Part shown: positions 8,661 through 18,447 of the stretch, piece by piece
Layout: every line of letters starts with the position of its first letter
How positions within the stretch are numbered: the first letter of the stretch is position 1
Assembly (NCBI GenBank): GCA_035196065.1
Contig: CP136575.1
Location: 1,455,001-1,519,000, forward strand
Length of the DNA: 64,000 nucleotides
Origin: Sphingobium sp.
GTDB taxonomy: Bacteria > Pseudomonadota > Alphaproteobacteria > Sphingomonadales > Sphingomonadaceae
Direction of reading: 5' to 3'
Position numbers and translations under genes: made by a program
Notes under the pieces: generated by a model
What the model was told of the DNA's origin: nothing
Database searches by the model: none
The model's input: only the letters and a program-made list of their open reading frames with translations

Positions 8661-8728
8661 ATTCAAGGGGAAATAGGGACCACGTTCACCGCGCAAGCGG
8701 TGGGCGCAAAGTTAATGGGCCCTTGAAT
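8661..8728 (+). promoter_or_regulatory. Long-range inverted repeat enclosing the abgT start
   Basis: A 9-base arm ATTCAAGGG at 8661-8669 is the exact complement of CCCTTGAAT at 8720-8728, which includes the first two bases of the AbgT ATG (8727-8729). Inside lies a second perfect hairpin, CACCGC-GCAA-GCGGTG, at 8687-8702. If transcribed, the outer stem would hide the start codon. No poly-U tract follows, so it is not a terminator. Confidence 0.4.
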
Positions 8729-10334
8729 GACAACACAATCGCAAGCATCTCCCCGCCAGCGCGGTTTCCTCGGCTTTGTCGAGCGCGCGGGCAATCTTCT
8801 TCCCGAACCAGCGATGATCTTCGTCTGGTTGATCCTGTTCCTGATGTTGCTGTCGGCACTGGGACAAGCCCTCGGCTGGTCAGCATCGCTTGCCTATACG
8901 GGCAAGGAATCACCGCAATGGGGCGTTCTCAAGGACGGGGTTCTCACTTATCGGGCCACCAGCCTCTTTTCTGAAGAGAATATCGCCCGACTTGTGACAG
9001 AAATGCCCAAGACACTCACCGGATTTGCGCCCTTGGGGCTGGTGATGACACTGATATTGGGTGCGGCCGTTGCTGAACGATCGGGTCTGTTTTCGGCGCT
9101 GATCCGCGCCAGCCTGCGCAATGCCCCGCGCATGATCCTGACCCCCATTGTCGCCGTGATCGGCATGGTTTCGCACCATGCCTCAGATGCGGCTTATGTC
9201 GTGTTCATCCCCTTGGCGGCGATCCTTTACGCAAGCGTCGGACGGCACCCGTTGGCTGGCTTGGCCGCCGCTTTTGCAGGCGTGTCTGGCGGTTTTGCCG
9301 GCAACATCACGCCGGGGCAAATGGATGTATTGTTATTCGGTTTCACGCAGGAGGCAGCGAGGATCATCGATCCCAACTGGACAATGAACCCGCTTGGCAA
9401 TTGGTGGTTCATCCTGTCCATCGTTGTCGTCTTCACTCCGATCATTTGGTACATTACCGACCGGGTTGTTGAACCGCGCCTCGGCACCTGGGGTGCAGAG
9501 CCCGATGAAGAACTGAAAGCGGAGCTCGCCCGGTCGGAAGTGACGCCGGCTGAACGCCGCGGGTTGCGTGCTGCCGGTGTCGCCGCATTGCTGATAGCAG
9601 GGGCCTTTGCCGCACTCGCGCTGTGGCCGGGATACACTCCGCTGATCGACGAGACGAAGACCGGCACGGCGCAGTTGCAGCCCTTTTATGCCGCGCTAGT
9701 TGCAGGGTTTTTCCTGCTGTTCCTTATCACAGGTGTCGTATTCGGCCGCGCGGCAGGGACGGTGAAGGATTCGAAAGATGTGATCACGATGATGCAGGAA
9801 GGCGTGCGAATGCTCGCGCCCTATCTGGTGTTCGTATTTTTTGCCGCCCATTTCGTCGCAATGTTTAACTGGTCGCGGCTCGGGCCGATCTTTGCGATCG
9901 ATGGCGCGCTGGTGCTGCAAGCGATGAACGTGCCAGCACCTTTGCTGCTTGCCGGCGTCCAGTTCGTGTCCTCTTTCCTTGACCTTTTCATCGGTTCGGC
10001 CGCTGCGAAATGGAGCGCGATGGCACCGGTTGTAGTCCCCAAATTCATGCTGCTGGGCATCAGCCCGGAAATGACGACAGCGGCCTATCGCATGGGGGAT
10101 AGCTACACCAACATCATGACCCCGCTGATGAGCTATTTCCCGCTTATCCTAGCCTTTGCTCGGCGTTACGATAACTCGCTTGGTGTGGGTTCGCTGCTCG
10201 CGTTGATGTTGCCCTATGCGCTGACCTTCATGGCGTTCGGTATCGCGATGACAGTCGGCTGGGTCTATTTTGACTTACCCTTGGGGCCCGGCGCGCAAGT
10301 CTATTACGAGCCGCCGGTCGCAGGAGCGCGTTGA
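8727..10334 (+). CDS. AbgT family transporter
   Basis: Integral membrane protein of 535 aa with about ten or more hydrophobic segments, beginning at residues 30-50. Family hallmarks are SHHASDAAYVVFIPLAA, GGFAGNITPGQMDVLLFG and the C-terminal SYTNIMTPLMSYFPLIL. AbgT proteins include the p-aminobenzoyl-glutamate importer of E. coli and the MtrF-type sulfonamide/PABA exporters; the substrate cannot be told from sequence. It follows ribH by 72 bp, with a structured leader, so co-transcription is uncertain. Confidence 0.92.
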   Translation: MTTQSQASPRQRGFLGFVERAGNLLPEPAMIFVWLILFLMLLSALGQALGWSASLAYTGKESPQWGVLKDGVLTYRATSLFSEENIARLVTEMPKTLTGFAPLGLVMTLILGAAVAERSGLFSALIRASLRNAPRMILTPIVAVIGMVSHHASDAAYVVFIPLAAILYASVGRHPLAGLAAAFAGVSGGFAGNITPGQMDVLLFGFTQEAARIIDPNWTMNPLGNWWFILSIVVVFTPIIWYITDRVVEPRLGTWGAEPDEELKAELARSEVTPAERRGLRAAGVAALLIAGAFAALALWPGYTPLIDETKTGTAQLQPFYAALVAGFFLLFLITGVVFGRAAGTVKDSKDVITMMQEGVRMLAPYLVFVFFAAHFVAMFNWSRLGPIFAIDGALVLQAMNVPAPLLLAGVQFVSSFLDLFIGSAAAKWSAMAPVVVPKFMLLGISPEMTTAAYRMGDSYTNIMTPLMSYFPLILAFARRYDNSLGVGSLLALMLPYALTFMAFGIAMTVGWVYFDLPLGPGAQVYYEPPVAGAR

Positions 10335-10580
10335 TGGTCAAATTCTCCGTTCGAGCGCACGGACCATATGGTCCAACAGGCGCTCGGCGGGGACCATGAC
10401 GCGCAGCAACATGCCGATACCCAAGCGTCTGCATACTGCTGTTTTGGTTTCTGGCGATGCGGCGCAGATATGGGCGATGCACCAACTTGGTGGCGACCAT
10501 GAAGTCCTGTCGCAATAAAGCGTCGGATTTACAGCTAAATTTGAAATTCCTTCTGCGCCGGCGGTGGCTATAGTGGGGCT
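10335..10580 (+). other. Intergenic stretch; possible leaderless promoter for mccB
   Basis: No convincing gene. At 10569-10574 a TATAGT hexamer lies six bases before the mccB ATG, the spacing typical of a leaderless transcript, and no Shine-Dalgarno is visible. A TTGAAA at 10541 is 22 bp away, too far for a standard -35. The short open frames here do not resemble proteins. Confidence 0.3.
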
Positions 10581-12179
10581 ATGACCGCACCTGTGATTGC
10601 CACCGCTGTCCAGCCCGACAGCGCCGAGTATAAAGCCCGCGCCTTACATAACCGCGCCTTGGCTGCAGATTTGCGTGCCAAAGTGGCCGCGGCCGCGCTT
10701 GGTGGGCCGGAACAGCATCGCGAACGCCATATTGCACGCGGAAAGCTGCTGCCGCGAGACCGCGTCGAACGGCTGCTTGATCCCGGCGCGCCTTTCCTTG
10801 AAATTGGCCAGCTTGCGGCCAATGGCATGTATGAGGGCGATGTGCATGGGGCGAGCCTGATCACCGGCATAGGCCGCGTATCGGGACGTACCTGTATGAT
10901 CCTATGCAACGATGCGACGGTTAAGGGCGGCACCTATTATCCGCTAACGGTGAAGAAACATCTCCGTGCTCAGGAAATCGCAATGGAGAACCGGCTGCCG
11001 TGCATCTATCTGGTCGATAGCGGCGGGGCCAACTTGCCGCATCAGGCGGAGGTTTTCCCTGATCGGGAGCATTTCGGACGCATCTTTTTCAACCAGGCGA
11101 ACATGTCGGCAAAGGCAATCCCGCAGATTGCCTGCGTGATGGGCAGTTGCACGGCGGGCGGCGCCTATGTGCCGGCCATGTCGGACGAGACAGTGATCGT
11201 GAAGAAGCAGGGCACGATTTTCCTTGCCGGCCCGCCCTTGGTGAAAGCCGCGACGGGGGAGGAGATCAGCGCCGAGGACCTGGGCGGCGGCGATCTGCAT
11301 GCGCGCAAGTCAGGTGTGGTCGACCATCTGGCCGAGAATGACGAACATGCGCTGACCATTGTGCGCGATATCGTCAGCCATCTGGGTGCGAACGAAGGAT
11401 TTAAAGTCGAAGCCCGCGAACCACGACCGCCCAAATATGATCCGCAGGAACTCTACGGCATCATCCCCGAAGATGTCCGCGCACCCTATGATGTGCATGA
11501 GGTAATCGCGCGGCTCGTCGATGGCAGCGAGTTTCATGAATTCAAGGCGCTTTATGGCAGCACGCTGGTGTGCGGCTTTGCCCATATCTGGGGGACGCCG
11601 GTTGCGATCCTTGCCAATAATGGCGTGCTGTTTAGCGAGAGCGCGCAAAAGGGCACGCATTTCATCGAGCTGGCGCAGCAGCGCAAAATCCCTTTGCTGT
11701 TCCTGCAGAATATTTCCGGTTTCATGGTCGGTGGCAAATATGAGGCAGAGGGGATAGCCAAGCATGGCGCAAAGCTGGTCACTGCAGTCGCCACCGCGAC
11801 TGTGCCCAAAATCACCGTGCTGATCGGCGGCAGCTTTGGCGCGGGCAATTATGGCATGTGTGGTCGGGCCTACTCGCCCCGCTTCCTGTTCAGTTGGCCC
11901 AACGCCCGCATCAGCGTGATGGGTGGAGAACAGGCCGCGAGCGTGCTGGCGACGGTCCACCGCGATGCCGCAAGCTGGAGCCCCGAACAGGCCGAAGCCT
12001 TCAAGGCCCCGATCCGTCAGAAATATGAGGATGAGGGCAATCCCTATTACGCCACCGCGCGGCTGTGGGACGATGGAGTGATCGATCCGGCACAGACAAG
12101 GGATGTGCTGGGACTAGCGCTGGCGGCGACGCTGAATGCGCCGGTTGAAGAGCGTAGCTTTGGCGTGTTCAGGATGTAA
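10581..12179 (+). CDS. mccB: Acyl-CoA carboxylase carboxyltransferase subunit, probably methylcrotonyl-CoA carboxylase beta
   Basis: 532-aa carboxyltransferase with the two crotonase-fold halves. Features seen are [21 protein letters not shown], the acyl-CoA loop VDSGGANLP, the [16 protein letters not shown] segment and, in the C-terminal half, [21 protein letters not shown], which is typical of MCCase beta rather than PccB. It transfers carboxyl from biotin to 3-methylcrotonyl-CoA in leucine degradation. The stop TAA overlaps the mccA ATG (TAATG). Geranyl-CoA carboxylase is the main alternative. Confidence 0.87.
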   Translation: MTAPVIATAVQPDSAEYKARALHNRALAADLRAKVAAAALGGPEQHRERHIARGKLLPRDRVERLLDPGAPFLEIGQLAANGMYEGDVHGASLITGIGRVSGRTCMILCNDATVKGGTYYPLTVKKHLRAQEIAMENRLPCIYLVDSGGANLPHQAEVFPDREHFGRIFFNQANMSAKAIPQIACVMGSCTAGGAYVPAMSDETVIVKKQGTIFLAGPPLVKAATGEEISAEDLGGGDLHARKSGVVDHLAENDEHALTIVRDIVSHLGANEGFKVEAREPRPPKYDPQELYGIIPEDVRAPYDVHEVIARLVDGSEFHEFKALYGSTLVCGFAHIWGTPVAILANNGVLFSESAQKGTHFIELAQQRKIPLLFLQNISGFMVGGKYEAEGIAKHGAKLVTAVATATVPKITVLIGGSFGAGNYGMCGRAYSPRFLFSWPNARISVMGGEQAASVLATVHRDAASWSPEQAEAFKAPIRQKYEDEGNPYYATARLWDDGVIDPAQTRDVLGLALAATLNAPVEERSFGVFRM

Positions 12180-14041
12180 TGACGATGATCCAATCCCTCC
12201 TTATCGCCAATCGCGGCGAAATCGCCTGCCGGATCATCCGCACCGCGCGTGCGATGGGAATTCGCACGGTCGCGGTCTATTCAGATGCCGATGCCGAAGC
12301 GCTGCATGTGCGCATGGCGGACGATGCGGTTCATATCGGCCCATCGCCGGCACGCGACAGCTATCTTGTTGGGCCAAGGATCATTGCCGCCGCGAAGGCT
12401 GCGGGTGCCGATGCGATTCATCCGGGCTATGGCTTCCTTTCCGAAAATGCCGAATTTGCGCAGAGCGTGATCGATGCGGGCCTCAACTGGGTTGGTCCCG
12501 ATCCGGCCAGCATCACTGCCATGGGATTGAAGGACGCGGCGAAGCAATTGATGCAGCAAGCGGGCGTTCCGGTGACCCCCGGCTATATGGGAACCAATCA
12601 GGATCCGGGTTTCCTTGCCATTCAGGCAGATGCGGTGGGCTATCCGGTTTTGATCAAGGCGGTGGCCGGGGGCGGTGGCAAAGGAATGCGGCTGGTCGAA
12701 TGGCCAGAGGATTTTGCCGATGCGCTGGCCAGTTGCCGACGCGAGGCGACGTCTAGTTTTGGCAATGACCATGTCCTGATTGAAAAATATATCCAGCGAC
12801 CGCGTCATATCGAGGTGCAGATATTTGGCGACCGTCATGGCAACATCGTTCACCTGTTTGAACGCGACTGTTCGCTGCAGCGTCGCCACCAGAAGGTGAT
12901 TGAAGAAGCGCCTGCCCCCGGGATGGATGCGGCAACGCGCGAGGCGCTTTGCGCTGCTGCCGTCCGGGCGGCAAGGGCGGTCAACTATGTCGGGGCTGGT
13001 ACGGTTGAGTTTATCGCAGACGCCAGTGCGGGTCTTCGTGCTGACCGCATCTGGTTCATGGAAATGAACACCCGTTTGCAAGTCGAGCATCCAGTGACAG
13101 AAGCGATCACCGGTGTCGATCTGGTCGAATGGCAGTTGCGTGTCGCCAGCGGAGAGGTGCTGCCGATGACGCAGGATGATCTTGCGATCAATGGCTGGGC
13201 GGTCGAGGCGCGGCTGTATGCCGAAGACCCGGAAAAGGGCTTCCTGCCCTCGATCGGCGTGCTCGAACATCTGATATTGCCCGATCACCTCCGGGTCGAC
13301 AGCGGCGTTGTGCAGGGCGGTACGGTTTCACCTTTTTACGACCCGATGATTGCCAAGCTGATCGCACATGGGGCTACCCGCGGCGAAGCCATATCCCGTC
13401 TAGAGGCAGGCCTCGATGACAGCGAGATCTGGCCGGTGCGCACCAATGCCGGATTCCTTAGCCAGTTGATGCAGCATCCCGATTTCCTGTCGGGCGATGT
13501 TGATACAGGTTTGATCGGGCGCGACGGTGAAGCGTTAGTCATGCCGCCCGAGGCGGAGGCAGAGGAACTTGTGGAAGTCGCCGCAAATCTGGCTTCTGCT
13601 GCCGGGCAGGGGCCTTGGAGCGCCGCACTCGGTTTCCGGCTCAATGCAGATCCGCACGCAATTGTGCGCTTGCGCGATGATCGGGGGACGCTGTTTGAGG
13701 TGCCCGTCACCGAAGTCAACGCCACTGCCCCTGCACATGACGTCCTTGTGTTTACGGCCGGTTTCGCCCGGCGTTACACGCTGGATCGGCATGAGAGCGC
13801 GCATGGCGGTGTCGCCGGCGATGGTACCATCCTGTCGCCCATGCCGGGGCGGATTATCGGGGTTGATGTGATCGTCGGGCAGGCGGTGACCAGGGGCCAA
13901 AAGCTGCTCACCCTCGAAGCGATGAAGATGGAACACACGCTGACCGCGCCGTTCGACGGAGTGGTTGCGGAGCTTAATGCCGAGGCCGGAGCGCAGGTGC
14001 AGGTCGATGCTTTACTCGCGCGGATCGAAGACGCAACTTGA
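12179..14041 (+). CDS. mccA: Biotin carboxylase/BCCP subunit, probably methylcrotonyl-CoA carboxylase alpha
   Basis: 620 aa in three parts. The biotin carboxylase (residues 1-450) has the start LIANRGEIACRIIRTA, the ATP-grasp glycine loop KAVAGGGGKGMR and MNTRLQVEHPVTE. A linker domain follows. The biotinyl domain ends with EAMKMEHTLTAPFDG near residue 585, whose Lys carries biotin. It carboxylates biotin with bicarbonate and ATP for the MccB reaction. Start coupled to mccB. No 3-hydroxymethylglutaryl lyase or isovaleryl-CoA dehydrogenase follows, so the full leucine cluster is not here. Confidence 0.9.
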   Translation: MTMIQSLLIANRGEIACRIIRTARAMGIRTVAVYSDADAEALHVRMADDAVHIGPSPARDSYLVGPRIIAAAKAAGADAIHPGYGFLSENAEFAQSVIDAGLNWVGPDPASITAMGLKDAAKQLMQQAGVPVTPGYMGTNQDPGFLAIQADAVGYPVLIKAVAGGGGKGMRLVEWPEDFADALASCRREATSSFGNDHVLIEKYIQRPRHIEVQIFGDRHGNIVHLFERDCSLQRRHQKVIEEAPAPGMDAATREALCAAAVRAARAVNYVGAGTVEFIADASAGLRADRIWFMEMNTRLQVEHPVTEAITGVDLVEWQLRVASGEVLPMTQDDLAINGWAVEARLYAEDPEKGFLPSIGVLEHLILPDHLRVDSGVVQGGTVSPFYDPMIAKLIAHGATRGEAISRLEAGLDDSEIWPVRTNAGFLSQLMQHPDFLSGDVDTGLIGRDGEALVMPPEAEAEELVEVAANLASAAGQGPWSAALGFRLNADPHAIVRLRDDRGTLFEVPVTEVNATAPAHDVLVFTAGFARRYTLDRHESAHGGVAGDGTILSPMPGRIIGVDVIVGQAVTRGQKLLTLEAMKMEHTLTAPFDGVVAELNAEAGAQVQVDALLARIEDAT

Positions 14042-14050
14042 GGCCAATGA

Positions 14051-14082
14051 AAAAGGGCCGCGATTGACGCGGCCCCTTTTTA
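14051..14082. terminator. Bidirectional intrinsic terminator between mccA and acnA
   Basis: Perfect hairpin GGGCCGCG-ATTGA-CGCGGCCC at 14055-14075, with AAAA before it and TTTTT after it, so it can end transcription from both convergent genes (mccA plus, acnA minus). Confidence 0.9.
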
Positions 14083-14101
14083 ATCACCCTGTTATCCCAG
14101 A

Positions 14102-16780
14102 TTAAGCGGCAAGCTTCCGCAGCACATAGTGCAGGATGCCGCCGTTCAGGAAATACTCCAGTTCATTGGCGGTATCGATGCGGCACAGCGCGTCGAAATT
14201 GAAGGTTGAACCATCCTTGCGCGTCACCTTTACCGTCACCGTTTGGCGCGGCTTCAGGTTGGCGACGCCGGCGATGGTGAAGGCGCAATCACCGTCAAGG
14301 CCAAGGCTCTGGCGGCTCTCGCCATCCTTGAACTGAAGCGGCAGCACGCCCATGCCAACAAGGTTCGAACGGTGAATACGCTCAAAGCTTTCGACGATCA
14401 CGGCCTTGACGCCGAGCAGATTGGTGCCCTTCGCCGCCCAGTCGCGTGACGATCCGGTACCATATTCCTTGCCGCTGATGACGACCATCGGTGTGCCATC
14501 GGCTTTGTGTTTCATGGCGACGTCATAGATCGGTTCGGCGGGGCCGCCATCATAGGATGACATGCCACCTTCGATTCCGGGCACCATTTCATTCTTGATT
14601 CTGATGTTCGCAAATGTGCCACGCATCATGACTTCGTGATGGCCGCGGCGGGCGCCGTAGCTGTTGAAATCAGATTTGCTAACCTGATGTTCCATAAGCC
14701 ATTTTCCGGCGGGGCTATCTGCCTTGATGCTGCCGGCGGGGCTGATGTGGTCGGTGGTGATCGAATCGCCGAGTATCGCGAGCGGCTTTGCCTCGATGAT
14801 GTCAGAAACCGGCGCCGGGGTCATTTCCAGACCTTCGAAATAAGGCGGGTTGGCGACATAGGTGCTGCCTGCGCGCCACTGATAGGTTTCCGAACCTTCG
14901 ACGTTGATCTTCTGCCAATGTTCGTCGCCCTTATAGACGTTGGCATAGCGCGCCTCGAACATTTCGCGGCTGATATTCGCGGTCATCAAATCGTGGATTT
15001 CGGCGTTGGAGGGCCAGATATCCTTAAGGAAGACGTCATTGCCGGCCTTGTCCTGCCCGATCGGGGTGGTGGTGAAATCCTCGGTCACCGTGCCCTTCAG
15101 CGCATAGGCGACGACCAGCGGCGGCGAAGCGAGGAAGTTGGCGCGCACATCGGGTGACACGCGGCCTTCAAAGTTGCGGTTGCCCGAAAGGACAGACGCG
15201 GCAACAATGTCATTGCCGTTGATCGCCTTCGAAATCGGCTCTGCCAGCGGGCCGCTATTGCCGATGCAGGTGGTGCAGCCATAGCCGACCAGGTTGAAAC
15301 CGATCGCGTCCAGATGTTCTTGCAGGCCCGCCTTCACCAGATAGTCGGTGACGACCTGGCTGCCCGGCGCAAGGCTGGTCTTCACCCAGGGCTTGGGCTT
15401 CAAACCGCGCTCATTCGCCTTTTTCGCAACAAGGCCCGCGGCAACCAATACGCCGGGGTTGGAGGTGTTGGTGCAGCTGGTGATTGCTGCGATCACAACA
15501 TCGCCATCGCCGATATCATGGGCTTTGCCTTCCACCACAACGCGCTTGAAACCTTCATGCTTGTAAACTTCGGCAAGATCCTTGTTGAACACATCGTCGA
15601 CGTTCGAGAGCACAACCTTGTCCTGCGGGCGCTTCGGCCCGGCAAGGCTGGGCTGCACGGACGACATGTCGAGTTCAAGCGTTGAGGTGAACACCGGTTC
15701 GACCGACGGATCGATCCAGAAACCCTGTTCCTTGGCATAAGCCTCGGCCAGCGCAATCGCCTCTTCGCTGCGGCCGGTAAGGCGCATATAATCGAGTGTC
15801 TTGTCGTCAATGCCGAAAAAGCCGCAGGTCGCGCCATATTCGGGCGCCATATTGGCCAGCGTCGCACGGTCGGCGAGTGTCAGCGAGGCAAGGCCCGGGC
15901 CATAATATTCGACGAAGCGGCCGACCACGCCATGCGCGCGCAGCATCTGGGTCGCGGTCAACACAAGGTCGGTCGCGGTGATGCCTTCGGGCAGCGAACC
16001 GGTCAATTTGAAACCGACCACTTCGGGGATCAGCATTGATACCGGCTGGCCCAGCATCGCGGCCTCTGCCTCGATGCCGCCCACGCCCCAACCCAGAACG
16101 CCCAGGCCGTTGATCATTGTGGTATGGCTGTCGGTGCCGACACAGGTGTCGGGATAAGCGACGGTCGTGCCATCGGCATCGGTTGAGGTCCACACCGCCT
16201 GCGCGATATGTTCAAGGTTCACCTGGTGGCAGATGCCGGTGCCCGGGGGAACCGCCTTGAAATTGTCGAGGCTCTTCGATCCCCATTTCAGAAAGTCATA
16301 ACGCTCGCCATTGCGATAATATTCGATTTCGACATTCTGCTCGAACGCCTTGGGGTGGCCGAATTCGTCAACCATCACCGAGTGGTCGATGACCAAGTGG
16401 ACGGGAACGAGCGGGTTGATCTTGCTGGTATCGCCGCCCAGCTTTGCAATCGCATCGCGCATCGCGGCCAGATCGACCACGCAAGGCACGCCGGTGAAAT
16501 CCTGCAACAGCACGCGCGCGGGGCGATACTGGATTTCATTCTGGCTTTCGCTTGGGTTCTTCTGCCAATCGACCAGTGCCTGTGCATCGGCGGTCGAAAC
16601 GGTGAAACCACCATCTTCAAAACGCAGCAGATTTTCGAGCAGCACCTTCATGCTGAAAGGCAGGCGCGAAACATCGCCCAGCTTTGCCGCCGCTTTTTTC
16701 AAGGAATAATAGGCATAGCTTTTGCCGCCCACATCCAATGTGGAGCGGGTGCCTAGTGAGTCTTGTCCAACGGCGGTCAT
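14102..16780 (-). CDS. acnA: Aconitate hydratase A
   Basis: Aconitase of the IRP1/AcnA type, about 892 aa. It interconverts citrate and isocitrate in the TCA cycle with a 4Fe-4S cluster. Cluster cysteines are visible in [10 protein letters not shown] and [12 protein letters not shown]. The N-terminal [37 protein letters not shown]-like region and C-terminal [21 protein letters not shown] are canonical. The ATG at 16780 is chosen because AGAAGGGG lies at proper spacing; an ATG 30 bases earlier has no ribosome site. Confidence 0.97.
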   Translation of the reverse strand: MTAVGQDSLGTRSTLDVGGKSYAYYSLKKAAAKLGDVSRLPFSMKVLLENLLRFEDGGFTVSTADAQALVDWQKNPSESQNEIQYRPARVLLQDFTGVPCVVDLAAMRDAIAKLGGDTSKINPLVPVHLVIDHSVMVDEFGHPKAFEQNVEIEYYRNGERYDFLKWGSKSLDNFKAVPPGTGICHQVNLEHIAQAVWTSTDADGTTVAYPDTCVGTDSHTTMINGLGVLGWGVGGIEAEAAMLGQPVSMLIPEVVGFKLTGSLPEGITATDLVLTATQMLRAHGVVGRFVEYYGPGLASLTLADRATLANMAPEYGATCGFFGIDDKTLDYMRLTGRSEEAIALAEAYAKEQGFWIDPSVEPVFTSTLELDMSSVQPSLAGPKRPQDKVVLSNVDDVFNKDLAEVYKHEGFKRVVVEGKAHDIGDGDVVIAAITSCTNTSNPGVLVAAGLVAKKANERGLKPKPWVKTSLAPGSQVVTDYLVKAGLQEHLDAIGFNLVGYGCTTCIGNSGPLAEPISKAINGNDIVAASVLSGNRNFEGRVSPDVRANFLASPPLVVAYALKGTVTEDFTTTPIGQDKAGNDVFLKDIWPSNAEIHDLMTANISREMFEARYANVYKGDEHWQKINVEGSETYQWRAGSTYVANPPYFEGLEMTPAPVSDIIEAKPLAILGDSITTDHISPAGSIKADSPAGKWLMEHQVSKSDFNSYGARRGHHEVMMRGTFANIRIKNEMVPGIEGGMSSYDGGPAEPIYDVAMKHKADGTPMVVISGKEYGTGSSRDWAAKGTNLLGVKAVIVESFERIHRSNLVGMGVLPLQFKDGESRQSLGLDGDCAFTIAGVANLKPRQTVTVKVTRKDGSTFNFDALCRIDTANELEYFLNGGILHYVLRKLAA

Positions 16781-17052
16781 GGTATTACCCCTTCTGTGTT
16801 CGGTGCCCATGCGCGGGATTGGGGAAGACGCTCAACGAACGCAATCACCGTTCGCCCTTAGCTTGTCGCAGGGTCTTGTCGAAAGGTGTCCGCTGACCAT
16901 CAAACCAGCGCAGAAGCGGGAGATTCGATTATCGCGCGCGGCCTAGCGGAAGTGCGGGTTTGGAGCAAGAGGGGGAGGGGCGTTAGGTTGCAACGCTTCT
17001 CTCTCCTTTAGGGGAGTTGAGCGGGTGAGGGAGTTCGGCCTTTGCCGCACTA

Positions 17053-17120
17053 CCCCTCTCCGCTGCGACTAGGCAGCAAGCTGCCAAGTCTCGCACCTCT
17101 CCCCTGAAGGAGAGAGGGGG
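17053..17120 (+). repeat. REP-like palindromic element, copy 1
   Basis: 68-bp unit running from CCCCTCTCCGCTGCGACTA through an inner hairpin (GGCAGC-AA-GCTGCC) to an outer hairpin CTCTCCCCTGAAGGAGAG ending in GGGGG. It matches copy 3 (22181) closely and copy 2 (17481) in inverted orientation. It sits directly behind the DUF559 gene. A partial related stretch lies at about 16998-17030. The rest of 16781-17052 shows no gene. Confidence 0.85.
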
Positions 17121-17122
17121 AG

Positions 17123-17479
17123 TTATCCTTTAAACGCAGTTGAGAGGGCGGCGGCGATCGTTGCGATTACGCTGTTGACATTCTGCATCACATCGCGGTT
17201 GGCAAATCGAAGCACCCGATAGCCTCGATCTTCAAGATAGCGCGTGCGATCGGCATCGTGGCTTTGCTGGCTCGCATGCGTGTCGCCATCCAGTTCGATG
17301 ACGAGCATCATCGGCGTCCTGCAGGCGAAGTCGGCGATGTAAGTTCCAATCACTACCTGCCGGCGAAACTTTGCGCCGCCCAATTGGTCGGCCTTCAGAT
17401 ATGCCCATAATCGGCGCTCGGGCGGCGTTGCCTCGCGTCGCATCTGTTTGGCCCGACTAATCAGCTTATGGCTGCGCAA
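17123..17479 (-). CDS. DUF559 (endonuclease-fold) protein
   Basis: 118-aa DUF559 protein, a Vsr-related restriction-endonuclease-like fold. The family core is visible: REATPPERRLWAYLKADQLGG, then KFRRQVVIGTYIADFAC, then LVIELDGDTHASQQ (acidic active-site residues) and YRVLRFANRDVMQN. The start is TTG at 17479, with AGAGAGGG upstream lying inside a REP-like repeat. The gene is bracketed by two inverted copies of that repeat with only 2-3 bp to spare on either side, as if carried as a cassette. The cellular role of DUF559 proteins is not established. Confidence 0.85.
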   Translation of the reverse strand: MRSHKLISRAKQMRREATPPERRLWAYLKADQLGGAKFRRQVVIGTYIADFACRTPMMLVIELDGDTHASQQSHDADRTRYLEDRGYRVLRFANRDVMQNVNSVIATIAAALSTAFKG

Positions 17480-17480
17480 A

Positions 17481-17549
17481 CCCTCTCTCCTTCAGGGGAG
17501 AGGTACGAAGTCTTATTGCCAAAGGCAATTAGACGCAGTGGAGAGGGGG
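17481..17549 (-). repeat. REP-like palindromic element, copy 2 (inverted)
   Basis: 69-bp unit in inverted orientation to copy 1. It has the same architecture: GGAGAGAGGG outer hairpin, CTTCGTA-like joint, inner hairpin ATTGCC-TTT-GGCAAT, and the end CCCCCTCTCCACTGCG. The inner hairpin sequence differs from copy 1 but stays paired, so structure is conserved over sequence. It provides the purine-rich region before the DUF559 TTG start. Confidence 0.8.
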
Positions 17550-17591
17550 AAAGAGAGCATGAAGTTGCATTCTTAAACCACTGTCCTACAT

Positions 17592-17608
17592 ATAACCATA
17601 TAGGTTAT
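17592..17608. promoter_or_regulatory. Inverted repeat, possible operator
   Basis: ATAACC-N5-GGTTAT is a perfect 6-bp-arm inverted repeat about 40 bp before a short open frame and about 100 bp before the terminase-like gene. A -10-like AT-rich stretch coincides with it. Its binding factor is unknown. Confidence 0.35.
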
Positions 17609-17646
17609 CAGTGATTCGTTTCGTTAACCTCGAAAGGAATCGCCCC

Positions 17647-17706
17647 ATGCCCGTCGTTGCCCCTACCTGTCCCGATCCGCATCATCGCATCTGGGGCAAC
17701 CGCTGA
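17647..17706 (+). CDS. Short 19-residue open frame coupled to the next gene
   Basis: ATG at 17647, preceded by AAAGGAA at proper spacing, encodes MPVVAPTCPDPHHRIWGNR. It ends with a TGA whose last base is the A of the ATG of the next gene (TGATG). It could be a leader peptide providing translational coupling. No homology is recognised; it may also be a chance frame. Confidence 0.35.
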   Translation: MPVVAPTCPDPHHRIWGNR

Positions 17707-18410
17707 TGGCGCGGCGTCGCAAGCCGGCGGATGATCTGGCCGATGCCTCTGCCAATCCGGCGCAGCATATCCCCGCAGGGCCGATCAAGGCGGATATTGC
17801 GACGATGATGCCGGGTTACCGCGCGCGGCATGATGGCTGGAACCAGCAACGATTGCAGCGCTTTCTGGATGTGCTGGCGCATAGCGGCTGTGTTGAGGAT
17901 GCGTGCCGCTGTGCGGGCATGTCTGATGTGGCGCCTTATCGGGCTAAGAAGAAATATCCCCTCTTTGCCGCGGCGTGGGAGGATGCGCTCGAACGGTCGC
18001 GGCAGGGGTTGATCGCCATTGCCTGGCAGCGCGCGGTTGAGGGACGTGAGACGATCATCATCCGCAAGGGGGAGGAATATGAACGCAAGATCCAGCCATC
18101 GGATGCGATGCTTGGCCTGTTGATCAAACGCGGCGATCTATCGGGCGGGGCGCTTGCGGAAAAATCCGACGATGTGCTGACTTATGAAGAATGGAAGGAC
18201 GGCTGGACCTTCAAGAAACATGGCGGCAAATGGAAACCGCCCAGCGCGGCAGAGGTGACCGCGCGCCTGTCGGCCAAATTTGGCCTGATGCACAAAAGGA
18301 TGCTCACTGATGCCGACGCGCGCGGCGTGTGCATCCGTTGCGACGCGCCGTTGCGCCCGGGCATGACCAACGCGATGATGGAGGAAGGCGGCAGTGCATC
18401 AAAGCAATAG
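17706..18410 (+). CDS. Terminase-small-subunit-like helix-turn-helix protein
   Basis: 234-aa protein. The central region has the pattern W.QQRLQRFLDVLAHSGCVEDACRCAGMSDVAPYRAKKKYPLFAAAWEDAL, which resembles the HTH domain of phage terminase small subunits and related sphingomonad proteins: a recogniser helix after CAGMS, then a long helix. The C-terminus holds a CxxC pair (CIRCDAPLRPGM) that may bind metal. No other phage gene is nearby, so a host-domesticated DNA-binding role is as likely as packaging. The start is coupled to a preceding short frame. Confidence 0.55.
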   Translation: MARRRKPADDLADASANPAQHIPAGPIKADIATMMPGYRARHDGWNQQRLQRFLDVLAHSGCVEDACRCAGMSDVAPYRAKKKYPLFAAAWEDALERSRQGLIAIAWQRAVEGRETIIIRKGEEYERKIQPSDAMLGLLIKRGDLSGGALAEKSDDVLTYEEWKDGWTFKKHGGKWKPPSAAEVTARLSAKFGLMHKRMLTDADARGVCIRCDAPLRPGMTNAMMEEGGSASKQ

Positions 18411-18447
18411 CATTGCGTGGATGGCCGCAATTGGGCAGGAGGGCGCG

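Noticed and set aside
12281-13288. Minus-strand frame of 335 codons inside mccA
   Set aside because: Shadow of the biotin carboxylase domain; no family features.
17706-18410. Prophage call from the terminase-like gene
   Set aside because: No portal, capsid, tail or integrase gene lies nearby; neighbours are ordinary metabolic genes.
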